DNA from: a virus
Strand: one strand, 5' to 3'
DNA length: 64,000 nt
IMG/VR virus record: IMGVR_UViG_3300031963_000020
Coordinates: 62,001-126,000 of that record
Under the pieces are notes generated by a model. The model saw nothing but the letters and a program-made list of their open reading frames with translations, was not told the DNA's origin and did not search any database. Shown in pieces: positions 25,801-36,655 of this stretch. The position numbers were made by a program, and so were the translations under genes. Position 1 is the first letter of the stretch. The number at the start of each line of letters is the position of its first letter.

Positions 25801-28659
25801 GTAACACCATTAGGTACAGAAGATTTTGGTTACATTGATATGGGTATCAATAGTGATAACTACGTTGGTAATAGAATTTATGATTTACCAGGAGACGGTT
25901 ATCTGTATACCACAGGTAGTAATTTAGTAGTTGGTACATCAACCGCAAATAGTAACGTTACTATTTTCGCAGGTGGTGACACTTACGCCAATCGTAAGTT
26001 AACATTAAAAGCAAGTAATCAACACGAAATAACAGGTAGTGTAAATATCAGTGGTAGTATATTACCATCAAATGATTCTGTATTTGACCTAGGTTCACCA
26101 TCATTAAAGTTTAGAAGTTTATATCTTTCTGGTTCTACTTTATATCTTGGCACGCTCGCAATCTCTGATAATAATGGTACATTATCTATAACACCATCGG
26201 GGTCATCGACTCTTTCACCTGTATCTGGTGCATTTACTGGGTCGTTCCTTGGTAATTTGATCGGAAATGCTAATACAGCAACAACAGCATCGTTTGCAAC
26301 CACAGCATCATTTGCACTAAATGCACAAAACGTACCACTCGGTACAGTATCAAGTTCAGCACAATATCCTGGTTGGGTCACAAGTTCTGCGCAAATTGAT
26401 TATAATAGTATACAAAATAAGTTAAGTGGTGTAATATCTTCATCAACACAATTTAACTCATTAAGTGGTACATCAGCATCATTTGCAACAACCGCAAGTT
26501 ATGTAGCAGGTGCAGCAAGTGACTGGGCATCATTAGCAAATAAACCAGCAGATATCGTAAGTAGTTCTACCCAAGTCAAGGCGTTCTTACCTGGTGGCAC
26601 TGTAAGTGCATCGGCACAATATCCTGGTTGGGTAACCGCATCATCACAAATTGATTATAATAATATTACCAACAAATTATCTGGTGTAGTTTCCGCATCA
26701 GCACAAGTAGTACCATTACTTCCTGGTGGAACCGTTTCAAGTTCAGCACAATACCCAGGATGGGTCACTAGTTCCGCACAAATTGTGGTGCAAAATACCA
26801 CTGGTATTGGTGCGTTAGCAACAACTGGTTCAAATACATTTGTTGGTAATCAAGTAATTAGTGGTTCATTAACTACCACCGCAGATACAATGACCTTCAA
26901 TGGGTCGATGGCCGTATCGGGAACACTTTCATTAACTGGTAGTTTAAATGTATTAAACGGTGGATTTACTGGTTCATTAACGGGTAGTGCAACTACAGCA
27001 ACATCGGCGTCATTTGCAACTACCGCAAGCGCAGCAACCAGTATAACATTTATACCAGCAACGTCATCATTTGCATTAACAGCAAGTTATGTTCCTGGTG
27101 CAGCAAGTGATTGGAATTCTGTAGCAAATAAACCAGCAGATTTGGTCAGTAGTTCTACCCAAGTCAAGGCGTTCTTACCTGGTGGAACTGTTTCAAGTTC
27201 CGTACAATACCCAGGATGGGTAACCGCATCAAGTCAAATTGACTATAACTCAATTCAAAATAAGTTAAGTGATGTTGTATCAAGTAGTGCACAAGTTCAA
27301 CCACTACTTCCTAACGGAACAGTATCAAGTTCCGCACAATACCCAGGATGGGTAACCGCATCAAGTCAAATAGAATTAAATAGTATTACAGGAACCACAT
27401 TTGCAACAGCAAACTTTACTTTCCCACAAAACTTAACTGTCGCTGGAACACTTACCGCTCAAGAAATACAAACCGAATACGTAACATCATCTATTATTTA
27501 CGAATCTGGTTCAACTAAGTTCGGTGATACAGCAGACGATACACATCAATTTACAGGTTCATTAAGCGTTCTTGGAACAATTAGTGGTGGATTGGTATTA
27601 CCAGCAGGAACTGTAACAGCATCATCACAAATTGATTATAACTTAATTCAAAATAAATTAAGTGGTGTGGTAAGTAGTTCATCACAAATTCAACCACTAC
27701 TTCCAGCAGGAACAGTATCAAGTTCTGGTCAAGTAGATGTTCGTAACACAACTGGTATTTCAACACTTGCAACTACTGGTTCAAACACATTTACCGCAAC
27801 ACAAACAATAATTGGAAACGTATTCTTAAGTTCATCGTTCCCATTAGTTTATAATAACGATAACACTAACAATATGTTGTTTGGGTTCTTTGATGGTAGC
27901 TCCATTTACGGTGCATATTATCAAACATTTGGAAATAACTACACGGCACTAAATCAACGTGGTGGTGCAGAGTTTGTATATGATATTAGAAATAATAGTG
28001 GTGCAAACTTCCATATCGCATCATTTAATGGTGCAACTTGGACTGAAAAGTTTAGAGTAGATGATAACGGAGCACACGTAACTGGTTCATTGGTATCAAC
28101 TGGTGGTATTACTGGTTCATTACTTGGAACAGCAAGTTTCGCAACTACAGCTTCATTTGCATTAGCAACCGCAGGAACCGTAGAAAATGCAAATACAGCA
28201 TCATATGTAGCATATACAAATATTGATGGTAAACCAACACTAGTATCTGCATCATCACAAATAGATTACAATTCTATTACGAATAAGTTGAGTGGTGTAT
28301 ACAGTAGTTCGGCATTCGCATCACCAAACCAAGGTACTGTAAGATTAACATTAAATGGTGTTCAGTTAACTGACGTTGATTTGGGTGTACAAACATCTGA
28401 TACCCCAACATTTGCTGGAGTAAGTAGTTCAAATCATATCACTCCAACCGCAGATAATACTTATAACTTGGGTGCACCTGATAAGAGATGGGCAAACATA
28501 TACACGGGTGACTTAATATTATCTAATGAAGGTTCTTCAGGTAATACCGTAGATGGAACAACAGGTAACTGGACTATTCAAGAAGGTGAAGAACATCTAT
28601 ACATTATCAATAACAAGTCTGGTAAGAAGTTTAGATTTATGTTATCGGAGATTAACTAA
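22831..28659 (+). CDS. Giant tail fibre with collagen-like region
   Basis: A 1942-residue putative tail fibre. The first 50 residues form a likely attachment head, then a poly-Gly hinge, then a long collagen-like Gly-X-Y region (about residues 57-555, interrupted once by a short non-collagen insert) dominated by GPTGPQG and GSTGPTG. The remainder is beta-structured repeats of the type [18 protein letters not shown], a tandem 191-residue domain duplication, and a C-terminal end [18 protein letters not shown] followed by a short beta tip. Such repeat fibres trimerise in known phages. Its stop overlaps the next start (TAATG). Receptor unknown. Confidence 0.85.
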   Translation: MSLPDITVVIQKPDVVVRNLGGSGSFLNVADSAVSSSYALTASYALNGGGGGGGGDGATGPTGATGPRGATGVAGSPGGATGPTGPSGSQGATGIQGLTGAQGATGVQGTTGPTGAQGPTGSTGPQGIQGVTGPTGAIGPQGVTGSTGPQGIQGVTGSTGPIGPQGVTGSTGPQGITGPIGATGPEGPTGASGPTGSTGPTGIQGIQGPTGSTGPQGDTGPQGSIGPIGPTGPTGSTGPQGPQGDIGITGATGIQGPTGSTGPQGIQGVTGPTGPIGPGLNISGSLPDTGSLPPSAPTGSAFIIGQDLWVYNGTSWVDVGDIYGPSGSTGPTGPQGTTGPTGPIGPQGVTGSTGPTGPEGPTGASGPSGSVGPQGPVGPIGPTGPTGSTGPQGPEGNQGETGPTGVQGATGIQGPTGSTGPQGITGPTGPIGVTGPTGVAGPTGSTGPAGTAGPTGSTGPIGPEGPTGSTGPTGPQGVTGSTGPVGLQGVTGSTGPTGPQGVTGSEGATGPIGVTGATGVTGSTGPTGPVGPTGSTGPTGPQGTTGPTGATGLPGDIYSTTSSTSLSIGTGSKTLTIATGLAYSIGQSVIIAFDNSNKMEGSVTSYDSGTGQLVANITTATGSGTYTAWQVSLAGAPGPAGVTGPTGPAGPIIAGLVSSSAQYPGWVTSSAQIDYNAITNKLSGVISSSTQFNALTGTSASYSATASLSTAVSGGTEDYIPLWSSANTLTRSRLYQTGSSIIFGGTTFYDETAPDIFGLYGGITDSFNLITAHAIIDNYLQINVRNLSTGSSASSDIVAVKRLGTETSGFIDMGINDDNYVGTEIYDVAGDAYLYTVGGNLVVGSASDTGSVVLFTGGDTPSDKKVELRANNLHDITGSLTATQGFTGSLSGIATTASFATAVSGGTTNYIPFFNTANTLFRSRLYQTGSSIIFGGTTFFDETAPDIFGLYGGLTNSYNLITAHATINNYLQINVRNLSTGSSVSSDIVAVTPLGTEDFGYIDMGINSDNYVGNRIYDLPGDGYLYTTGSNLVVGTSTANSNVTIFAGGDTYANRKLTLKASNQHEITGSVNISGSILPSNDSVFDLGSPSLKFRSLYLSGSTLYLGTLAISDNNGTLSITPSGSSTLSPVSGAFTGSFLGNLIGNANTATTASFATTASFALNAQNVPLGTVSSSAQYPGWVTSSAQIDYNSIQNKLSGVISSSTQFNSLSGTSASFATTASYVAGAASDWASLANKPADIVSSSTQVKAFLPGGTVSASAQYPGWVTASSQIDYNNITNKLSGVVSASAQVVPLLPGGTVSSSAQYPGWVTSSAQIVVQNTTGIGALATTGSNTFVGNQVISGSLTTTADTMTFNGSMAVSGTLSLTGSLNVLNGGFTGSLTGSATTATSASFATTASAATSITFIPATSSFALTASYVPGAASDWNSVANKPADLVSSSTQVKAFLPGGTVSSSVQYPGWVTASSQIDYNSIQNKLSDVVSSSAQVQPLLPNGTVSSSAQYPGWVTASSQIELNSITGTTFATANFTFPQNLTVAGTLTAQEIQTEYVTSSIIYESGSTKFGDTADDTHQFTGSLSVLGTISGGLVLPAGTVTASSQIDYNLIQNKLSGVVSSSSQIQPLLPAGTVSSSGQVDVRNTTGISTLATTGSNTFTATQTIIGNVFLSSSFPLVYNNDNTNNMLFGFFDGSSIYGAYYQTFGNNYTALNQRGGAEFVYDIRNNSGANFHIASFNGATWTEKFRVDDNGAHVTGSLVSTGGITGSLLGTASFATTASFALATAGTVENANTASYVAYTNIDGKPTLVSASSQIDYNSITNKLSGVYSSSAFASPNQGTVRLTLNGVQLTDVDLGVQTSDTPTFAGVSSSNHITPTADNTYNLGAPDKRWANIYTGDLILSNEGSSGNTVDGTTGNWTIQEGEEHLYIINNKSGKKFRFMLSEIN
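22996..24500 (+). repeat. Collagen-like Gly-X-Y coding repeat
   Basis: Hundreds of codons encode G-P-T, G-S-T, G-P-Q and G-V-T triplets, with an interruption at about 23660-23800. The nine-base unit ggtccaaca and variants dominate. The opposite strand shows long Pro/Val-rich open frames only because of this periodicity. Confidence 0.9.
24958..26103 (+). repeat. Tandem duplication of a 191-codon fibre domain
   Basis: The segment starting acagcagtaagtggtgg at 24958 is repeated from 25531 with a period of 573 bases. Both copies encode [16 protein letters not shown] and [13 protein letters not shown] and [13 protein letters not shown], with diverged intervening residues, so it is an old in-frame domain duplication. 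Confidence 0.85.
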
Positions 28660-31600
28660 TGCCAATTATAGCAGGTCAGATTACAGGTTCAGCACTTAGT
28701 GGTTCGTTAAATTATACGTTCCTATCTAATATTCCTTCTGGAATAGTATCTGGAGCTGCCCAAGTAGCCGCAAATCTACCAGCAGGGACAGTATCAAGTT
28801 CTGGTCAAGTAGATTATAACTCAATAACAAATAAACTGTCTGGTGTTGTTTCTTCGTCAACGCAAATTCAACCATTATTACCTGATGGAACAGTTAGTGC
28901 ATCAAATCAAGTAGATATTACAGCAACTACCAACTACTCGACATTTAGTTCATCGTTGGCAACAGTTGATGCAGGTCAAACCACTCGTATTGATAATCTA
29001 GCAAGTTTGACCAGTTCGTATGCAATTAACGCAACTATTCAAGGCCAACTTGCTGGAGTTGCATCAAGCAGTGCACAAGTAAAAGCATACTTACCAGCAG
29101 ACACAGTATCAAGTTCTGGTCAAGTAGATATTACCGCAACTAGTGGTTATTCAACCTTTAGTTCATCAATTGCAACCAAAAACGATACACAAGACGTATC
29201 TATCGGTGCATTAAATGCAGCAACCAGTTCATACGCAATTAACGCAACTATTCAAGGACAACTTGCTGGTGTTGTTTCTTCTTCTACACAAGTTAAACCA
29301 TTACTTCCTGGTGGAACTGTATCAAGTTCCGCACAATATCCTGGTTGGGTCACTGCGTCATCACAAATTGATGTACGTAATACTACAGGTATTGCAACAA
29401 TTGCAACTACAGGATCAAACACATTTAATGGTACTCAAACCGTTACAGGTAGTTTATTTACTAGTGGGTCAAATAGTTTAGTAGGAAGCACTACGTTATC
29501 TGGTAGTTTAGTTGTCTCTGGTGCAGCAATTACCTCGACTCCAAATATTCAAATTTACGGAGATACAGAATTTACTGGATATGCAAAGTTTAACCCAGTC
29601 ACCAGTAATATTGATACCTCAATTTCCGCATCCTACATTTATGTTAGTGGGTCAACCCAAGATTTATATTTCTCTCAAAATAGTGCTGGATATAATAACG
29701 TTACTCGTTTACGTTGGTTAGAAAGTAACCTCTACACGGGTCTATTAAAGGGTGGAATACTAACAACAACAACAGGATCTACCACGTTTAATATCAGTGC
29801 AGGTGAAGGTATTGTTGTAACTCTTAACGCATCAACAACCCAAGACCCATATCCAACAATTAAGTTGGTTCGATGGGACGCAAAAACCAACGTTCCTATT
29901 ACGTTTTCGGGTTCAGCAAAGATTACCTACGTTGGATTAGATGTTGCAGGTAATGTTATACAACAAGTTGTTCCTTGGGGTAGTACCGACATCAATCAAT
30001 TTGATACCCAAATCAATTTAGGTGTTATTTTACATTCAAGTGCATCAATATCAACAGGAGCATATAACGCTCCACAAATTTCATATGGAGCTCCGCAAAA
30101 GGCGGACGACTTCTTTAGATCATTTGGTCCACTAAAAGTTTCTGGTCACACCTTACAAGCAAGTGGTAGTAGCCCATCACTTAGTATTAAAAAGACCGCT
30201 GGTACATCATATCGTGAAGGGTCAAATTATGCAAATAATCCAAACCATCCCAACACGGTCACAGAAGAAAGTGATATTACAATATCTAAGATATATCGTT
30301 ATTATATCTCAGGATCAACTCCTGTTATTGATACGGGTGCTAGTGGATCAGGATATCCCACTCTCGATAACCAAAACCGCGTTGATACAGCAACGGGGTT
30401 ATTAACATCAATTGGTTTAAGTAATTGGTCTATTCAACGCGTATTCTGGGTTCCAGGGTCACCAACCAACGCGTTTATTGTCTATTATGGTAACACCGCA
30501 TACAGCACACTACTCAATGCAGTTAACGCAATTAATACGGAACCATTCACGGAAGCACCAGATACGGCAGCTAATGCTGTATTCATCGGATACATCGTAA
30601 TTCAAGGTGGTAGTAATCGTGACTTACTAAACGCGACGGATTGTACTATTATTCAAGCTGGATTGTTCCGTAACATTGCTGGTGTTGGATCGGGTGGAAC
30701 ACAACCAGTAGCAACCACGTTAGCAGGATTATCTGATGTCGGTATTAGTAGTCCAGCTATTGGTGACTTGTTGGTATATACTGGGGCAACGTGGAATAAT
30801 ACAAAGTCATTAAATGGTAGTTATTCACTTACTGGTAGTTTAGCAACAAATGATGGTATTACGGCAATAACAATTAATGCAACAGCAGTATCCGCATCAC
30901 TTTCTGGTAGCGGTGCTGGAGTATTTGGCGTCAACTATAATACCTTATCAAATATTCCAGCAGGTATCGTCAGTAGTTCAACACAAGTTCAACCACTACT
31001 TCCTGGAGGAACAGTAAGTAGCTCAGCACAATATCCAGGATGGGTCACGAGTTCAGCACAAATTGATATTACCGCAACAACTGGATATTCTACCTTTAGT
31101 TCATCACTAGCCACCGTAGATGCTGGCCAAACCACTCGCATCGATAACTTGGCAAGTCAAACAAGTTCCTACGCAATCAACTCAACAATACAATCGCAAC
31201 TTGCTGGTGTAGTATCAAGTTCCACACAAGTTAAACCACTTCTTCCTGATGGAACTGTTTCCTCATCAGCACAATACCCAGGATGGGTCACTGCATCATC
31301 ACAAATAGATTATAATAATATTACTAACAAGTTAAGTGGTGTTGTAAGTAGTTCTGCACAAGTAGTACCATTACTTCCTGGTGGGACAGTATCAAGTTCT
31401 GGTCAAGTTAGTTTAACTGCCACCTCAGAATACTCTACATTTAGTTCATCAATTGCAACTAAAAATGATTTGCAAGATGTTTCTATCAACGCACTGAACG
31501 CAGCAACTGGTTCATATGCAATTAACGCAACAATACAAGGACAACTTGCTGGTGTCGTATCATCGTCGGCTCAAGTTAAACCATTACTTCCTGGTGGAAC

Positions 31601-33167
31601 GGTATCATCATCTGGACAAGTAGACATCACAGCAACAACCAACTATTCAACATTTAGTTCCTCGTTGGCAACAGTTGATGCAGGACAAACTACTCGTATT
31701 GATAATCTAGCAAGTTTGACCAGTTCGTATGCAATTAACGCAACTATTCAAGGTCAACTTGCGGGAGTAGTTTCTTCTTCAACACAAGTTAAGCCACTTC
31801 TTCCTGGTGGAACAGTTAGTGCATCAAATCAAGTTGATATCACCGCAACTACGGGATACTCTACATTTAGTTCATCACTAGCAACAGTAGATGCAGGACA
31901 AACTACTCGTATTGACAACTTGGCGAGTTTGACCAGTTCGTATGCAATCAACGCAACAATACAAGGACAACTTGCTGGTGTTGTTTCTTCTTCAACACAA
32001 GTAAAACCATTACTTCCTGGTGGTACAGTAAGTGCTTCTGGTCAAGTAGACATTACAGCAACTACTGGATACTCTACATTTAGTTCATCACTAGCAACAG
32101 TAGATGCAGGACAAACTGCTCGTATTGATAATTTAGCAAGTCAAACAAGTTCCTACGCAATTAATGCAACTATTCAAGGGCAACTTGCTGGTGTTGTTTC
32201 TTCTTCAACACAAGTTAAGCCACTTCTTCCTGGTGGTACAGTAACCTCATCAGCACAATATCCTGGGTGGGTAACCGCATCAAGTCAAATTGACTATAAT
32301 AGTATTCAAAATAAGTTAAGTGGGGTAGTATCGTCATCAACACAAATTGTTCCGCTATTACCAGCAGGAACTATTAGTGCGTCATCACAAGTGGCATTAA
32401 ATGCTATTACTGGAGTTACTTTTAGTAATTCCTCATTCTATTTCCCAAATAATTTACGAGTTGAAGGAACATTAACCGCACAAGAAATTAATACAGAATA
32501 TGTTTCTTCATCGATTATTTATGAATCTGGTTCTACCAAATTTGGTGATACAGCTGACGATGTAATGAGTGTTACTGGTTCTATTCGTGTCTTGGGTGGA
32601 AATATTAGTGGGTCGTTTATTGGATTGGTTTCTTCATCGGCACAAATAGACTATAACTCTATACAAAATAAATTATCCGGTGTTGTTTCTTCATCAACAC
32701 AAGTTCAACCACTGCTTCCAGTTGGAACTGTTAGTAGTTCCGCACAATATCCAGGATGGGTAACTTCGTCAACACAAATTGTTTGGTCATCAGTAAACTA
32801 CAACGGAGGTATCGTCAGTAGTTCGGCACAAGTAAAACCATTACTTCCTGATGGAACCGTATCAAGTTCAGCACAATATCCTGGTTGGGTCACCGCATCA
32901 AGTCAGGTAACAATTACTGGTATATCAGGATTGGGTGCTAACGTAGCGACATTCTTGGGAACACCAAGTTCTGCAAATTTAGCAACAGCAGTCACAGATG
33001 AAACAGGTACGGGTGCGTTAGTATTTGCAGGAAGTCCAACATTAACTGGTACGGCTACTGCAAATAACATTGTAATGTCTGGGTCGCAATTCTCAGGAAT
33101 AGTATCAGGTAGTGGATTACAATATAGATTAGTGGTTCCAGTCGGAACTAACCAATACGCAACCTAA
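28659..33167 (+). CDS. Giant repetitive tail fibre 2
   Basis: A 1502-residue putative fibre built from beta-repeats. At least seven copies of SSYAINATIQGQLAGV, each joined to [10 protein letters not shown] and FSSSLATVDAGQTTRI-type segments, form a repeat of about 65-70 residues. A globular insert of some 370 residues (roughly 29640-30780) with no repeats may be a receptor or enzymatic domain. The C-terminus QFSGIVSGSG followed by VVPVGTNQYAT is almost identical to that of the next fibre. The start overlaps the previous stop. A terminator follows. Confidence 0.8.
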   Translation: MPIIAGQITGSALSGSLNYTFLSNIPSGIVSGAAQVAANLPAGTVSSSGQVDYNSITNKLSGVVSSSTQIQPLLPDGTVSASNQVDITATTNYSTFSSSLATVDAGQTTRIDNLASLTSSYAINATIQGQLAGVASSSAQVKAYLPADTVSSSGQVDITATSGYSTFSSSIATKNDTQDVSIGALNAATSSYAINATIQGQLAGVVSSSTQVKPLLPGGTVSSSAQYPGWVTASSQIDVRNTTGIATIATTGSNTFNGTQTVTGSLFTSGSNSLVGSTTLSGSLVVSGAAITSTPNIQIYGDTEFTGYAKFNPVTSNIDTSISASYIYVSGSTQDLYFSQNSAGYNNVTRLRWLESNLYTGLLKGGILTTTTGSTTFNISAGEGIVVTLNASTTQDPYPTIKLVRWDAKTNVPITFSGSAKITYVGLDVAGNVIQQVVPWGSTDINQFDTQINLGVILHSSASISTGAYNAPQISYGAPQKADDFFRSFGPLKVSGHTLQASGSSPSLSIKKTAGTSYREGSNYANNPNHPNTVTEESDITISKIYRYYISGSTPVIDTGASGSGYPTLDNQNRVDTATGLLTSIGLSNWSIQRVFWVPGSPTNAFIVYYGNTAYSTLLNAVNAINTEPFTEAPDTAANAVFIGYIVIQGGSNRDLLNATDCTIIQAGLFRNIAGVGSGGTQPVATTLAGLSDVGISSPAIGDLLVYTGATWNNTKSLNGSYSLTGSLATNDGITAITINATAVSASLSGSGAGVFGVNYNTLSNIPAGIVSSSTQVQPLLPGGTVSSSAQYPGWVTSSAQIDITATTGYSTFSSSLATVDAGQTTRIDNLASQTSSYAINSTIQSQLAGVVSSSTQVKPLLPDGTVSSSAQYPGWVTASSQIDYNNITNKLSGVVSSSAQVVPLLPGGTVSSSGQVSLTATSEYSTFSSSIATKNDLQDVSINALNAATGSYAINATIQGQLAGVVSSSAQVKPLLPGGTVSSSGQVDITATTNYSTFSSSLATVDAGQTTRIDNLASLTSSYAINATIQGQLAGVVSSSTQVKPLLPGGTVSASNQVDITATTGYSTFSSSLATVDAGQTTRIDNLASLTSSYAINATIQGQLAGVVSSSTQVKPLLPGGTVSASGQVDITATTGYSTFSSSLATVDAGQTARIDNLASQTSSYAINATIQGQLAGVVSSSTQVKPLLPGGTVTSSAQYPGWVTASSQIDYNSIQNKLSGVVSSSTQIVPLLPAGTISASSQVALNAITGVTFSNSSFYFPNNLRVEGTLTAQEINTEYVSSSIIYESGSTKFGDTADDVMSVTGSIRVLGGNISGSFIGLVSSSAQIDYNSIQNKLSGVVSSSTQVQPLLPVGTVSSSAQYPGWVTSSTQIVWSSVNYNGGIVSSSAQVKPLLPDGTVSSSAQYPGWVTASSQVTITGISGLGANVATFLGTPSSANLATAVTDETGTGALVFAGSPTLTGTATANNIVMSGSQFSGIVSGSGLQYRLVVPVGTNQYAT

Positions 33168-33188
33168 TAAAAGTTGATATTTTATGGT

Positions 33189-33218
33189 AAAAAAGGCATC
33201 CAGACGGGTGCCTTTTTT
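33189..33218 (+). terminator. Rho-independent terminator after fibre 2
   Basis: A-run, GGCATCC, loop AGAC, GGGTGCC (one G-U pair), then six T. It lies in the 113-base gap between two fibre genes. Confidence 0.85.
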
Positions 33219-33240
33219 CGTTTATTCCGGTATAAAATGA

Positions 33241-33248
33241 TATTTATA
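33241..33248 (+). promoter_or_regulatory. TATTTATA late-promoter-like octamer
   Basis: Located directly after the terminator and 40 nt before the ATG of fibre 3. This terminator-then-octamer order is also seen after the capsid gene. Confidence 0.45.
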
Positions 33249-33280
33249 CGGGGGTGTATACACTTTAGTTTGAGTCTAAT

Positions 33281-36200
33281 ATGAGTTTATTAAAAGTCAA
33301 TAATATCGAACTTGCTACATCTGGTAGTACTAACGTTACATTTAATGACGACGTTACATTCGGTGCCGCAGTTAATATTTCTTCGGGATCTATCACAGCA
33401 AGTTTCGCTATTGCAAACGCATCTATCGAAAAAGAAAAACTAACAAATGACGCCAGAGACTTCGTAAATATTCTTAATAAACCAGCAGGTCTTATCAGTA
33501 GTTCTGGTCAGTTCGTTAGTGCAATTTCTGGTTCCTCTTTAGAACTTGGTGGTATATTAGCAACGGGTAGTATTAGAACAACGAGTGTATTTAGTGGTAG
33601 TGGTGCACAACTATTTGGAATTCCAAACGCAGCATTAAATAATAGTTCTATTACAATCAACGGTGGTGCAGTTTCACTCGGTGGAACTAGAACGCTTACC
33701 ACAAGTGATATTACAGAAGGAACAAATCAATATTATACTGACGCACGTGTAAAATCAAAATTAGATAGTGAAACCGTAGTCAGTAGTTCTGGTCAAATTA
33801 ATTATCAAGCTGTAACGGGGCAACCTACAGTTAATACGTTTGGTGGAGATGGTAATCAATCGTTTACTATTGTAAATGGTATTTTTATTAGTGCATCTGG
33901 TGGTGCAGATGGTATTATTGTCACAAACGATTCAGGTAACCAACTATTACGTTTTAGAACTGTTGGTGGAACAGTTTCGTCCTCCGCACAAGTAACAGCA
34001 GCATTACCTGCTGGTGTAGTATCAAGTTCAACACAAGTTCAACCATTACTTCCTGGTGGAACAGTTAGTGCATCGGCACAATACCCAGGATGGGTGACCG
34101 CATCAAGTCAAATTGATTATAACTCAATTACAAACAAATTAAGTGGTGTTGTTTCTACATCAGCACAAGTTCAACCATTATTACCAGCAGATACAGTTTC
34201 CGCATCAGCACAAGTTAAAGCATTTTTACCAGATGGAACAGTAAGTGCATCGGCACAATATCCTGGATGGATTACTTCATCTACACAAGTAGTTCAATCA
34301 TTACCTGGTGGAACTGTATCGGCATCGGCACAATACCCAGGATGGGTTACCGCATCATCACAAATAATTGTACAAAACACTACTGGTATTGGAGCTATAG
34401 CAACCACTGGATCAAATACCTTTATTGGTAATCAAATTATCTCAGGTTCTACAACAATTACTGGTGACTTAACAGTACAAGGAACCTCGTCTGTTACGTA
34501 TGTTACCTCGTCGCAACTTAACGTAGGATCAAATACCATTACACTAAATACTACCGATGTACTTCGTTACGGTGGGTTAACAGTATTTGATTCTGCTTCT
34601 GCTGGACAATCTGGTTCACTTCTCTGGGACAGTGTAAATAATGTATGGTTATATGTCCACGCAGGAACCAGTAATACCAGTAGTATATTGATTACAGGTC
34701 CGGAAAATACTGGTGCGTTGGGTAGTGAACAGTTCTTAACACCTAATTTATTACCAAAGGCTGGACTAACTGGTGACCACATTGTAAATTCACAAATTAG
34801 TGATAACGGAACACAAGTGGGTATCGTTGGTGGGCTAAAAGTTACAGGATCCATCACATCGTCTCATATAGTTCCCGCAGTTACTGATACCTTTGATTTA
34901 GGTTCACCAACCTTAAAGTTTAGAGACTTGTATCTTTCTGGTTCAACGTTATATCTTGGCTCATTAGCAATTAGAGATAATGGTGGTGCGTTATCTATTG
35001 GACCATCTGGGTCAGCAATTGGAACCAATTCACCTGTATCGGGTGCATTTACAGGATCATTCCAAGGTAACGGTAGTCAATTAACTAATATCGCAAATGC
35101 AGCACTTCCTGGTGGTATAATTTCATCATCAACACAACTACCAGCAGGTACAGTATCCGCATCGTCACAATATCCTGGATGGGTCACCGCATCAAGTCAA
35201 ATTGACTACAACTCAATCACCAATAAACTTTCTGGTGTTTTTAGCAGTTCAACACAAATTGCAAATAATTTACCAGCAGGTACAGTATCAAGTTCTGGTC
35301 AAATTAATGCAGGTGCAACAGCAAACTTTGCAACTGCAGTAGCAGCACAACTTGGTACAGTACACTCTGGTAGTTTTATGAGTACCGCAACTACTAATAA
35401 CTTACCAGAAGGTGTCACTAATCTTTACTACACGGATGCACGAGTAAAAACCAAGATGAGTGGTGATGTTGTTCATTCTGGTAGTTTCCTTGGTACCGCA
35501 ACCACTGATAATTTAACACAAGGATCAACTAACAAGTATTACGCAAATTCCTTAGTATTAAGTTATATTGACTCACTTTCAGTTCTCAGTAGTTCACAAC
35601 AAGTTGTCAATAGATTACCAATTGGAACAGTATCAAGTTCAAATCAAATTTCAAACGTATTAGTTACTAGTGCAAGTTACGCAGCAACTGCAAGTTTAGC
35701 ACTTGGGGTATCTGGGTCACTTGCGGTCAGTACTGATGGATTAAATGAAGGTAGCATAAATCTTTATTACACAGATGCACGAGTTAAGACCAAGTTAAAT
35801 GCAGAAAATGTACATTCGGCAAGTTTCTTAGGAACGGCAACCACTACCAACTTAACAGAAGGTATTAACTTATATTTTACCAATCAACGTGCGAAGGATG
35901 CACTTCCTGGGGTAGTATCATCGTCAGCACAAGTACCAACACTTCTTCCTGGCGGAACGGTATCATCATCAGCACAATATCCTGGTTGGGTCACCGCATC
36001 AAGTCAAATTGACTATAACTCAATACAAAATAAATTATCTGGTGTTATATCTTCTTCTACGCAAGTCAAACCATTACTTCCTGATGGAACCGTCACATCA
36101 TCAGCACAATATCCAGGATGGGTCACTAGTTCAACACAAGTTGTCTGGTCATCGGTTAACTACAACGCGGGTATCGTCAGTAGTTCTGGTCAAGTTCAAC

Positions 36201-36637
36201 CACTATTACCTGGTGGAACAGTATCATCATCAGCACAATATCCTGGTTGGGTAACAAGTTCTGGTCAAATTGATTACAACTCAATTACTAATAAATTAAG
36301 TGGAGTTGTTTCATCATCCGCACAGACAGTTGCATTAATTGCATCACAAGATATCGCACCGGCAACAGTAAATGCAACAACGATAAACGCATCTATCGTA
36401 ACAGCATCAAACTTAACTGCAAATCAAGCAGTATTTACAAATGGTAGTGATGGATTGGTCAGTAATGCAATTACCGGAACTGGTAATGTGGTAATGAGTG
36501 CAAGTCCAACGTTAACAGGAACATTTACGGCAGATAAATCAATTATGTCTGGTTCACAATTCTCGGGAATAGTATCAGGTAGTGGATTAGAGTATAGATT
36601 GGTGGTTCCTGTTGGAACTAATCAATACGCAACTTAA
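33281..36637 (+). CDS. Giant repetitive tail fibre 3
   Basis: A 1118-residue putative fibre. It begins MSLLKVNNIELATSGSTNVT, a typical fibre attachment head, and has YYTDARVKTK-type repeats known from T4-like phage fibres (three or more copies, 'TNLYYTDARV', 'INLYYTDARV'), plus the [18 protein letters not shown] repeats shared with fibres 1 and 2. The C-terminal SGSQFSGIVSGSGLEYRL and VPVGTNQYAT differ from fibre 2 by about one residue. The two fibres probably share a chaperone-like or tip structure, and recombination between them is likely. Confidence 0.8.
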   Translation: MSLLKVNNIELATSGSTNVTFNDDVTFGAAVNISSGSITASFAIANASIEKEKLTNDARDFVNILNKPAGLISSSGQFVSAISGSSLELGGILATGSIRTTSVFSGSGAQLFGIPNAALNNSSITINGGAVSLGGTRTLTTSDITEGTNQYYTDARVKSKLDSETVVSSSGQINYQAVTGQPTVNTFGGDGNQSFTIVNGIFISASGGADGIIVTNDSGNQLLRFRTVGGTVSSSAQVTAALPAGVVSSSTQVQPLLPGGTVSASAQYPGWVTASSQIDYNSITNKLSGVVSTSAQVQPLLPADTVSASAQVKAFLPDGTVSASAQYPGWITSSTQVVQSLPGGTVSASAQYPGWVTASSQIIVQNTTGIGAIATTGSNTFIGNQIISGSTTITGDLTVQGTSSVTYVTSSQLNVGSNTITLNTTDVLRYGGLTVFDSASAGQSGSLLWDSVNNVWLYVHAGTSNTSSILITGPENTGALGSEQFLTPNLLPKAGLTGDHIVNSQISDNGTQVGIVGGLKVTGSITSSHIVPAVTDTFDLGSPTLKFRDLYLSGSTLYLGSLAIRDNGGALSIGPSGSAIGTNSPVSGAFTGSFQGNGSQLTNIANAALPGGIISSSTQLPAGTVSASSQYPGWVTASSQIDYNSITNKLSGVFSSSTQIANNLPAGTVSSSGQINAGATANFATAVAAQLGTVHSGSFMSTATTNNLPEGVTNLYYTDARVKTKMSGDVVHSGSFLGTATTDNLTQGSTNKYYANSLVLSYIDSLSVLSSSQQVVNRLPIGTVSSSNQISNVLVTSASYAATASLALGVSGSLAVSTDGLNEGSINLYYTDARVKTKLNAENVHSASFLGTATTTNLTEGINLYFTNQRAKDALPGVVSSSAQVPTLLPGGTVSSSAQYPGWVTASSQIDYNSIQNKLSGVISSSTQVKPLLPDGTVTSSAQYPGWVTSSTQVVWSSVNYNAGIVSSSGQVQPLLPGGTVSSSAQYPGWVTSSGQIDYNSITNKLSGVVSSSAQTVALIASQDIAPATVNATTINASIVTASNLTANQAVFTNGSDGLVSNAITGTGNVVMSASPTLTGTFTADKSIMSGSQFSGIVSGSGLEYRLVVPVGTNQYAT

Positions 36638-36655
36638 TAAGAGGTTTTATTAAAT

